From Candidatus Neomarinimicrobiota bacterium (GTDB lineage: Bacteria; Fidelibacterota; Marinisomatia; Marinisomatales; S15-B10), in the NCBI GenBank assembly GCA_012964825.1, contig DTTI01000005.1, forward strand, positions 1-51,011: DNA of 51,011 nucleotides, read 5' to 3'. Position 1 is the stretch's first letter, and the number at the start of each line of letters is the position of its first letter. Below are positions 25,798 to 33,049 of this stretch, piece after piece. The notes beneath the pieces are model-generated. The model saw nothing but the letters and a program-made list of their open reading frames with translations, was not told the DNA's origin and did not search any database. Both the position numbers and the translations under genes were made by a program.

Positions 25798-27132
25798 ATG
25801 AGCGTTACTCACATTACTGCTATAAACCCCCGAGATCTTCGCGTTCCAACCTCCGACGAATTATTGGGTTCGGATCCTTTTCATAAAAAACCAGATTATT
25901 CAGCCGTTTTAACCACCATAAAAAGTAGTTCGGGTAAGAGCGGTGTATCGGTTGTGTTTACCATTGGTGCCGGCAATGATTGGATCACTTATGGCATAAA
26001 ACAGTTAACCCCTCTGGTCCAGAGTATAACCCTCGATAGCTTTAAGGAGAATCCGGGAGAACTATATCAAACAATCCTTAATCACCACCAACTCCGGTGG
26101 CTGGGGGACGGTGTGTACAGGATGGCGATGGGTGGTGTGTTAAATGCCATGTGGGATCTATGGGCCAAGGATGAGGAGAAACCCTTATGGAAATTGCTGG
26201 TTGACTTGTCGCCTGATAAGGTGATCGATTGCATTGATTGGCGTCACTTGGAGGATGCATTATCCAAACAGGAAGCCCGGGAAATACTGGAAAAGAATCA
26301 ATCGCAGAAGACCAGTGCTGAAAAAAAACTTTTAGAGACTGGTGTTAAAGCCTATTCGACTGCCGGGTGGTTGGGGCTTTCCGATCAACAAATCCTCGAG
26401 AAAATAAATCAAATGAAAAGCGATGGTTTTGATTCTTTTAAACTCAAAATTGGCCAGGATTTAGAATTTGATAAAGCCAGATTCCAATTTATAAGAGAAG
26501 CGATTGGACCCGATTCAAACCTGATGCTGGATGCCAATCAATTCTGGGGTGTAGATGAAACTATTGCTTATATGCGTGAACTGGCTCATTTTGATATTAC
26601 CTGGATCGAAGAACCCACCAGTCGAGATGATGTATTGGGTTTTGATAAAATTTCAAAAGCGCTCAATCCACTGGGGATTCACGTCGCAGCGGGAGAACAA
26701 ATTCAATCTCCCGTCATTTTCAAGCAGATGCTCAGCAGCAGTGCAATACAATATGCACAAATTGATGCCTGTCGCATTGGAGGTGTAAACGATGTGATGG
26801 CAGTCATTCTCTTGGCAGCAAAATACAATGTGCCGGTTTGTCCACATGGCGGTGGTATTGGCTTATGTAATATGATCCGTCATTTTGCAATTTGGGACCA
26901 AATTTGTGTCGCCGGTCACTCTAACACCCAGTTAGTCGAATATATTGATTTTTTACAGGAAGATGTTTTTGAAAATCCGGTTGAAATATCTAACGGTGCC
27001 TATGTATTACCATCAAACCCGGGCTGGGGTTTAGAAATGGATCATGAATTCATTGAGAATCATATTTATCCAAATGGATCGGTCTGGAAAGACAGGCAGG
27101 AAAACAGTGGTGTCACATTTTTGGCAAACTAA
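25798..27132 (+). CDS. L-fuconate dehydratase (enolase superfamily)
   Basis: The enzyme dehydrates L-fuconate to 2-keto-3-deoxy-L-fuconate. In 444 residues it shows the mandelate-racemase subgroup layout: SFKLKIG with catalytic Lys217, metal ligands in LMLDANQFW (Asp245), ITWIEEP (Glu271) and AAGEQIQ (Glu300), and the general base in VCPHGGGIGL (His350). These positions agree closely with those I recall for the Xanthomonas enzyme. The start ATG 25798 has AAGGA five bases upstream. With FucP, FucU and fuconolactonase nearby the assignment is strong. Confidence 0.94.
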   Translation: MSVTHITAINPRDLRVPTSDELLGSDPFHKKPDYSAVLTTIKSSSGKSGVSVVFTIGAGNDWITYGIKQLTPLVQSITLDSFKENPGELYQTILNHHQLRWLGDGVYRMAMGGVLNAMWDLWAKDEEKPLWKLLVDLSPDKVIDCIDWRHLEDALSKQEAREILEKNQSQKTSAEKKLLETGVKAYSTAGWLGLSDQQILEKINQMKSDGFDSFKLKIGQDLEFDKARFQFIREAIGPDSNLMLDANQFWGVDETIAYMRELAHFDITWIEEPTSRDDVLGFDKISKALNPLGIHVAAGEQIQSPVIFKQMLSSSAIQYAQIDACRIGGVNDVMAVILLAAKYNVPVCPHGGGIGLCNMIRHFAIWDQICVAGHSNTQLVEYIDFLQEDVFENPVEISNGAYVLPSNPGWGLEMDHEFIENHIYPNGSVWKDRQENSGVTFLAN

Positions 27133-27138
27133 TGATTG

Positions 27139-27153
27139 AAGGGGATTTCATTG
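27139..27153 (+). promoter_or_regulatory. Ribosome binding site setting a TTG start
   Basis: AAGGGG at 27139-27144 lies six bases before TTG 27151, which gives the normal SDR N-terminus RQFDLSGKHAVITGG. A TTG at 27136 in the same frame has no such site. Confidence 0.6.
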
Positions 27154-27930
27154 CGTCAATTTGATCTTTCAGGAAAACACGCGGTAATTACCGGTGGAAA
27201 CAGCGGTATTGGAAACAGTATTGCAAGGACCTTAGCCGAAAATGGTGCCTGTGTTCATATTTTGGATCTGGTAGAAGAGCAAGGGAAATCGGTCATCCAA
27301 GCACTTGAAGCAGAAAAGTACAAAGCAACTTTTCATATCTGCGATGTAAGTAAACAGAAAAATGTAATGACAGTGTTTCAGATTATCGCCAAAGATCACC
27401 CAATTGATATCCTGGTGAATAATGCGGGTATTGCCAATATCGGCAATGCGGAGAATACTTCAGAAAAAGACTTTGACCAAGTTTACGCTGTGAATGTGAA
27501 AGGTATTTATAATTGTTTGCATGCCTGTATACCCATCATGAAATCAAATGGCGGTGGTGTAATCCTCAATCTGGCATCGATTGCGGCTTCGGTGGGGCTT
27601 CCTGACCGCTTTGCTTATTCCATGAGTAAGGGTGCTGTGGTGAGCATGACATTATCGGTGGCAAAGGATTATCTTTCCGATAATATCCGATGCAATAGTA
27701 TTTCACCGGCGAGAATTCATACCCCTTTTGTTGATGGGTTCTTGAAAAAGAATTATCCAGGAAAAGAGGAAGAAATGTTTAAAAAGCTAGAAAAAACTCA
27801 GCCCATCGGCCGAATGGGTCGACCGGAAGAAGTTGCCAGCCTCGCACTTTTTCTTTGTTCAAACGAAGCAGCTTTCATTACAGGCGTTGATTATCCTATT
27901 GATGGTGGATCTATTAACCTAAATACATAA
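27151..27930 (+). CDS. SDR dehydrogenase, probable 2-keto-3-deoxy-L-fuconate 4-dehydrogenase
   Basis: This is a classical short-chain dehydrogenase of 259 residues. It has the cofactor motif TGGNSGIG, NNAG, the catalytic Ser in NLASIAAS and YSMSK (Tyr/Lys). The C-terminal GVDYPIDGG ends the fold. Being next to fuconate dehydratase, it most likely oxidises the 2-keto-3-deoxy product to the 2,4-diketo acid. The second SDR of the operon could instead do this step, because family membership alone does not fix the substrate. TTG 27151 is preferred as the start. Confidence 0.8.
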   Translation: MRQFDLSGKHAVITGGNSGIGNSIARTLAENGACVHILDLVEEQGKSVIQALEAEKYKATFHICDVSKQKNVMTVFQIIAKDHPIDILVNNAGIANIGNAENTSEKDFDQVYAVNVKGIYNCLHACIPIMKSNGGGVILNLASIAASVGLPDRFAYSMSKGAVVSMTLSVAKDYLSDNIRCNSISPARIHTPFVDGFLKKNYPGKEEEMFKKLEKTQPIGRMGRPEEVASLALFLCSNEAAFITGVDYPIDGGSINLNT

Positions 27931-27972
27931 TGAAATTGATAAGATTTGGCGATGCAGGCAGAAGTATACCTC

Positions 27973-28803
27973 ATGAAAATTGATTCCCATCAGCATTTTT
28001 GGCACTATGACCCTGTTCAATATGATTGGATTGATGGACGTATGGCGCGACTAAAGAATGATTTTCTTCCACCGCAATTAGGACGCTTACTGAAAAACAA
28101 CGCGTTTGATGGATGTGTTGCTGTCCAGGCGCGACAAACAGAAGAAGAAACAACATTCTTGTTAAATCTGGCCGATCAGTTTGATTTTATTAAAGGTGTG
28201 GTCGGGTGGGTAGATTTGTGTAACTCGAATGTGAAAGAAACGTTGGCCCATTTTTCCCAATCAAAAAAACTGTGCGGGATCCGACATGTCATCCAGGATG
28301 AGCAGGATGACCATTTCATGCTCAGAGATGATTTTCAGCAGGGAATAAGTACATTGGCAGCCTTTGATCTGGCTTTCGATATTTTGATTTATCCCAACCA
28401 CCTTGAGCCAGCATGGAAACTAGTGCACGATTTCCCAAACCAGCGTTTTGTCATTGACCATATTTCGAAACCATTCATCAAGGAAAGAAAGATTGATTCT
28501 TGGCTAGCTGATATACAACGAATGGCCGAATTACCCAATGTATGTTGCAAAGTTTCAGGCATGGTCACTGAAGCCTCATGGGATAGTTGGCATCCCTCTG
28601 ATTTTACGCCTTATCTGGATGTGGTGTTTGAAAGTTTCGGTGTCGATAGGATTATGGTAGGCTCTGATTGGCCAGTTTGTCTCTTAGCCGGTAGTTATAA
28701 TGAGGTAATAGGGATTGTAACTAATTATATTTCTAGTCTTAAGCCGGATGCTAAACAAGAAATTTTGGGTTTGAATGCCCGTGATTTCTATAAATTGAAA
28801 TGA
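27973..28803 (+). CDS. L-fuconolactonase (amidohydrolase, COG3618)
   Basis: It hydrolyses L-fucono-lactone to L-fuconate. The 276-residue protein opens MKIDSHQHFWHYDPVQYDWI, with the HxH metal pair near the start. It contains GIRHVIQDEQDDHFMLRDDF, FVIDHISKP, CCKVSGM and VGSDWPVC, a set characteristic of this amidohydrolase subgroup. ATG 27973 removes nine implausible lead residues of a longer frame that begins at TTG 27946. Its place between the two SDR genes fits the order of oxidation, lactone opening, dehydration and second oxidation. Confidence 0.92.
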   Translation: MKIDSHQHFWHYDPVQYDWIDGRMARLKNDFLPPQLGRLLKNNAFDGCVAVQARQTEEETTFLLNLADQFDFIKGVVGWVDLCNSNVKETLAHFSQSKKLCGIRHVIQDEQDDHFMLRDDFQQGISTLAAFDLAFDILIYPNHLEPAWKLVHDFPNQRFVIDHISKPFIKERKIDSWLADIQRMAELPNVCCKVSGMVTEASWDSWHPSDFTPYLDVVFESFGVDRIMVGSDWPVCLLAGSYNEVIGIVTNYISSLKPDAKQEILGLNARDFYKLK

Positions 28804-28804
28804 G

Positions 28805-28816
28805 AGGAATTCCATA
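28805..28816 (+). promoter_or_regulatory. Ribosome binding site with probable ATA start codon
   Basis: AGGAA at 28805-28809 is followed by TTCC and ATA at 28814. No ATG, GTG or TTG exists in this frame from the stop at 28796-28798 up to GTG 28892, which would cut off the nucleotide-binding motif. The local sequence AGGAATTCCATAGA closely resembles the site at 1728-1742 before the first glycosyltransferase. Confidence 0.5.
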
Positions 28817-29608
28817 GATCTAAAAATAGAAAATAAAATCATTATCATTACCGGCGGGGCCAAAGGTATTGGTGAAGCAATTACCCGCTGTGTGGCTGCC
28901 GAAGGAGGTATCTCGGTTATTATCGGACGATCCAAAAAAACGGGAGAAAACCTACAAAAAGAATTGAATAATGAGGGTCATGAAGCTTTGGCGTTATTTT
29001 ACGAGCTGGGGCCGGCTGAAAATTGTGAAGCTGCCGTCTCCCAGGTGGTGGATAAATATGGACAAATTGATGCTTTAGTTAATAATGCTGGGGTCAACGA
29101 TGGGGTTGGTTTAGAAAATGGTAACCCCGAAAAATTCCTGGGTTCCATGGGAAATAATCTCTTTCACTATTATTATATGGCCCATTATTGCCTTCCGGCA
29201 CTCAAAAAATCTCAGGGAAGCATTCTTAATGTGAGTTCCAAAACGGCTGTTACCGGCCAAGGGAATACGGCTGGGTATGCCGCTTCTAAAGGCGCCCATT
29301 TAGCATTGACCAGGGAATGGGCAGTCGAACTATTAAAATATAATATCCGCGTAAATGCAATCGTCCCAGCAGAAGTGATGACCCCGCTTTATAAAAAATG
29401 GTTAGATACATTTGATGATCCTGACACAAAGCGAAGGGAGATTGAAAAAAATATTCCCCTGGGTAACCGAATGACAACCGCAGAAGAAATTGCGGATATG
29501 GCCGTATTCCTGATTTCTGAACGTGCTTCACACATCACGGGTCAGCATATTTTTGTCGATGGCGGATATGTTCATTTGGATCGTTCTCTTTCTGTATTAG
29601 GGGGATAA
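28814..29608 (+). CDS. SDR dehydrogenase, probable L-fucose 1-dehydrogenase
   Basis: This short-chain dehydrogenase would oxidise L-fucose to the lactone, the first step of the pathway. The cofactor motif TGGAKGIG lies upstream of the first GTG (28892), so the gene must begin earlier. ATA 28814 with AGGAA upstream gives 264 residues starting DLKIENKIIIITGG. NNAGVND, NVSSKTAV, YAASKGAHLALTREWA and GQHIFVDGGYVH complete the fold. The function is inferred from the pathway, since some fucose dehydrogenase must feed the lactonase. The two SDRs could be exchanged in role. Confidence 0.75.
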   Translation: MDLKIENKIIIITGGAKGIGEAITRCVAAEGGISVIIGRSKKTGENLQKELNNEGHEALALFYELGPAENCEAAVSQVVDKYGQIDALVNNAGVNDGVGLENGNPEKFLGSMGNNLFHYYYMAHYCLPALKKSQGSILNVSSKTAVTGQGNTAGYAASKGAHLALTREWAVELLKYNIRVNAIVPAEVMTPLYKKWLDTFDDPDTKRREIEKNIPLGNRMTTAEEIADMAVFLISERASHITGQHIFVDGGYVHLDRSLSVLGG

Positions 29609-29884
29609 GATGCGGAAAATGGGACGATTTTGATTAAGGCAGAACAAATGGGTCAGTGAGTACGATCTTTTATTGCCGAATATTAATGATCTTCTTGGAT
29701 CACCAATCTATCTTTTCAGATATGCACGGAGCATTTAATAAATAGATTAAAATCGGACGCCCTAGTACACTTTTATCTCGGTCACCGAAAACACAGGTAT
29801 TGAATAAGTCTTGATCATGGGCACCCAGGTTGTCAGATCACACTCTGTTTTATTGATTGACACGTAAAAGAATAAAATAATAGC
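29609..29884 (+). other. Intergenic region between fucose pathway and sulfatase pair
   Basis: These 276 bases contain no convincing gene, RNA or terminator hairpin. A TTGACA at 29857-29862 is too close to the next ATG (29885) to be a normal -35 element. This gap is the longest within the whole plus-strand block, so it probably separates two transcription units. Confidence 0.4.
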
Positions 29885-31450
29885 ATGAAATTCATATTTA
29901 ACAGAATTGTAGTTACCTCCATTGGCTTATGTTTATTGTCCTGTAGTAAAGAGTTAACTCCCCCGAATATCATTTTCATTATGAGTGATGATCATTCCGA
30001 AAGAGCTATAAGTGCCTATGGAAGCAAGTTGATTGAGACACCTCACATAGATCGTATTGCAAAGGAAGGGATCCGCTTTAATAACAGTTTTGTAACAAAT
30101 TCTATTTGTGCTCCAAGCCGAGCTGTTTTGCTTACGGGAAAATACAGTCACCTGAATGGTGTCTTAGATAACAATCAAGTGTTTGATGGCTCTCAGGCAA
30201 CCTTTCCCAAGTATTTACGGTCAGCCGGGTACGAAACTTCCATGATTGGTAAGTGGCATCTTAAGAGCGAACCTACCGGATTTGACCATTGGAAGATCCT
30301 CAAGGGTCAGGGTGAATATTATAATCCATTGATAATAGATGAATCGGGTGAAAAAAACATTACCGGGTATGTAACGAATGTAATAACTGATCTTGCAATA
30401 GAAACATTGGAAAACAGGGATACCAGCAAACCTTTTGCCATGCTCATGCATCACAAGGCTCCTCACCGAAACTGGATGCCAGATCTCAAGTACTTGGGTT
30501 TTTTCAAAGGCAGAATATTCCCTCTTCCAGATACGTTTTATGATGATTATTCAACCCGATCCATCGCTGCTGAAAAGTCGGATATGAGAATTGATGACAT
30601 GTTTCTGACATGGGATATGAAATTGAACCCTGAAGACATTGAGCGGGAAACAGGCAGTGGCGGCAGTGGTCAGATATCTGGAATGATACGGGACTCCTAC
30701 CGCGAGTGGATGAACGCTGAACAGCAGATTGTGTGGGAAGCGTATTATGATTCAATCAGTGCCGATTTTCGCAAATCAGATTTGTCAGGGAAAGCACTGT
30801 TGGAATGGAAGTATCAACGATACATGGAAGACTATCTCGGTGTTATCCTGTCCGTGGATGAGAGTGTTGGAAGAATCCTGGATTATTTAGACGAAAAGGG
30901 TTTGACAAAAAATACAGTTGTCATCTATACTTCTGACCAAGGTTTTTATCTTGGGGAACATGGTTGGTTTGACAAGAGATTCATGTATGAGGAGTCGCTC
31001 AGTATGCCTTTGTTAATGCGATATCCAAAGGAAATCAAACCGGGGCAGGTTTCCAATGATATTGTCCTCAATCTTGATTTTGCACCTACTTTTCTTGATT
31101 ACGCTGGCGCTCAAATACCCAACGAAATGCAAGGTGAATCTCTTAGAGCATTGGCTCGGAGTGGACAGCCTGAAAATTGGCGAAAAGCGATGTATTACCA
31201 CTATTATGAGTATCCTCATGGCTGGCATTTTGTGAAGAGGCACTATGGTGTTAGGACAGACCAATACAAGCTCATTCACTTTTATGAGGATATTGACGAA
31301 TGGGAATTCTACGATTTAAAAGTGGACCCCAACGAGATTAATAATATTTTTGGTAACCCTGCTTATGCTGAAATCATCGAAAACTCCAGACAGCAACTTC
31401 TGGAACTCCGGCAAGAAGTTGGGGATACCAATTCAGTTATGACAAAATAG
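29885..31450 (+). CDS. Cys-type sulfatase lipoprotein
   Basis: The 521-residue enzyme removes a sulfate ester, probably from a glycan. It has a lipoprotein signal (TSIGLCLLSC, Cys20) and the metal site IIFIMSDDHSE. The maturation motif CAPSR lies at 75-79 in the longer context CAPSRAVLLTGK, with GKWHL and IYTSDQGFYLGEHGWFDKR downstream. The last motif and the DDH form resemble the iduronate-sulfatase/N-acetylglucosamine-6-sulfatase-like subgroup. The exact sugar cannot be read. It needs an FGE, which is encoded 10 kb upstream in the same direction. Confidence 0.9.
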   Translation: MKFIFNRIVVTSIGLCLLSCSKELTPPNIIFIMSDDHSERAISAYGSKLIETPHIDRIAKEGIRFNNSFVTNSICAPSRAVLLTGKYSHLNGVLDNNQVFDGSQATFPKYLRSAGYETSMIGKWHLKSEPTGFDHWKILKGQGEYYNPLIIDESGEKNITGYVTNVITDLAIETLENRDTSKPFAMLMHHKAPHRNWMPDLKYLGFFKGRIFPLPDTFYDDYSTRSIAAEKSDMRIDDMFLTWDMKLNPEDIERETGSGGSGQISGMIRDSYREWMNAEQQIVWEAYYDSISADFRKSDLSGKALLEWKYQRYMEDYLGVILSVDESVGRILDYLDEKGLTKNTVVIYTSDQGFYLGEHGWFDKRFMYEESLSMPLLMRYPKEIKPGQVSNDIVLNLDFAPTFLDYAGAQIPNEMQGESLRALARSGQPENWRKAMYYHYYEYPHGWHFVKRHYGVRTDQYKLIHFYEDIDEWEFYDLKVDPNEINNIFGNPAYAEIIENSRQQLLELRQEVGDTNSVMTK

Positions 31451-31452
31451 AA

Positions 31453-32991
31453 ATGAGCCTCAACCGGAAATCCTTCAGCTTTCTCCCTTTTCTGATCCTA
31501 ACCACACTTTGTCTTTCCTCTTGTGACAAGCACGAAATTCGGCCCAACATCATTTATATTCTTGCCGATGACTTGGGTTATGGAGAATTAGGTGCGTATG
31601 GACAAGAAATAATTGAAACGCCTCATATTGATGCCTTGGCAAAAACTGGGATGCGTTTTACACAGCATTATTCTGGTTCTCCAGTTTGTGCACCCTCCAG
31701 ATCGGTGCTTATGACCGGCCAGCACACTGGACATACCCATATACGTGGAAATGATGAGTGGAAGGACAGAGGTGAGGTTTGGGACTACGCCGCCATGTTT
31801 GAAAACCCTTTTTTGGAAGGGCAACGACCCCTACTGGATAGTATAATGACCGTTGCGGAAATACTTAAGGAAGCGGGGTATCGAACGGGAAGCGTAGGGA
31901 AATGGGGTTTGGGCGCCCCAACCACAGAGGGTGTACCCAACAAACAGGGTTTTGACTTCTTTTATGGGTACAACTGTCAGCGTCAGGCACACACGTACTA
32001 TCCCATGCATCTATGGAGGAATGAGGAAAGGGATCTGTTAAACAATAAAATGGTGCCACCTCATTCTAACCTCTCAGAGGGAGTTGATCCCAATAACCCT
32101 GCCAGCTATGACGACTTTACACTAAATGATTATGCACCGGAACTGATGCATAAAGAAGCGCTCAAATTTATGGATACAAATAAAGATCACCCCTTCTTTC
32201 TTTATTATGCTTCAACTATTCCACATCTTCCACTCCAAGCACCTCAACGATGGGTAGACTATTATCAGAAAAAATTGGGTCAGGAAGAACCTTTTACGGG
32301 TGAAAGTTATTTTCCGAATTTGACTCCACGAGCTACCTATGCAGCCATGATTTCTTATCTGGATGAACAGGTAGGAGATATTGTAGTTCAACTGAAGGAC
32401 CTGGGTATATATGACAATACTTTAATTATTTTTACCAGTGACAACGGTCCCACTTATACCGGAGGTGCGGACACACCATTTTTTGATAGTGCCAAGCCTT
32501 TCAAGACAGAACGGGGTTGGGCTAAAGGGTTTTTGCACGAAGGCGGGATTCGAGTTCCTATGATCGCCAGTTGGCCAGGCCGCATCACCCCTGGAACCAC
32601 CTCAAACCACCTATCTGCCTTTTATGATGTAATGCCCACTTTGTGTGAGGTAGTTGGCCAGCCCATACCCGGCCAATCTGATGGCATCAGCTTTTTACCT
32701 GCATTGCTGAACAAGCCTCAGGCGGAGGAACATGAATATCTTTATTGGGAGTTTCCTGAGTATAATGGGCAGCAGGCGGTCCGTATGGGAAAATGGAAAG
32801 GAATGCGAAAGAATATTTTTGACGGTAACCTGGAAATTGAACTGTATGATTTAGAAACTGATATTCAGGAACAGTTCAACATAGCAGCCAGGCATCACGA
32901 TGTTGTTGAAAAGATTGAAACAATCATGAAGCGGGAGCATGTTCCATCCACTTTGGATCGCTTCAAGATTTCTCAACTAGGGGATAAATAG
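31453..32991 (+). CDS. Cys-type sulfatase lipoprotein (arylsulfatase A-like)
   Basis: The 512-residue sulfatase starts two bases after the previous one. It has a lipoprotein signal (LILTTLCLSSC, Cys24), IIYILADDLGYGELGAYG and the maturation motif CAPSR at 79-83. GKWGLG replaces the more usual GKWHLG. FTSDNGP supplies the last metal ligands. The replacement of His by Gly after GKW is worth noting, because that His normally contacts the sulfate. The overall form is arylsulfatase A-like. Tight spacing with the preceding sulfatase suggests that both act on one substrate. Confidence 0.9.
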   Translation: MSLNRKSFSFLPFLILTTLCLSSCDKHEIRPNIIYILADDLGYGELGAYGQEIIETPHIDALAKTGMRFTQHYSGSPVCAPSRSVLMTGQHTGHTHIRGNDEWKDRGEVWDYAAMFENPFLEGQRPLLDSIMTVAEILKEAGYRTGSVGKWGLGAPTTEGVPNKQGFDFFYGYNCQRQAHTYYPMHLWRNEERDLLNNKMVPPHSNLSEGVDPNNPASYDDFTLNDYAPELMHKEALKFMDTNKDHPFFLYYASTIPHLPLQAPQRWVDYYQKKLGQEEPFTGESYFPNLTPRATYAAMISYLDEQVGDIVVQLKDLGIYDNTLIIFTSDNGPTYTGGADTPFFDSAKPFKTERGWAKGFLHEGGIRVPMIASWPGRITPGTTSNHLSAFYDVMPTLCEVVGQPIPGQSDGISFLPALLNKPQAEEHEYLYWEFPEYNGQQAVRMGKWKGMRKNIFDGNLEIELYDLETDIQEQFNIAARHHDVVEKIETIMKREHVPSTLDRFKISQLGDK

Positions 32992-33049
32992 TGAATTCCT
33001 TCCGTAGATTAAGAATTACGTTTTTGATTACTTCCAATAGTTAATACGA

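Noticed and set aside
29857-29884. TTGACA as a -35 promoter element before the second sulfatase
   Set aside because: With normal spacing the -10 element would fall on the ATG at 29885, so it cannot serve this gene unless translation starts later.
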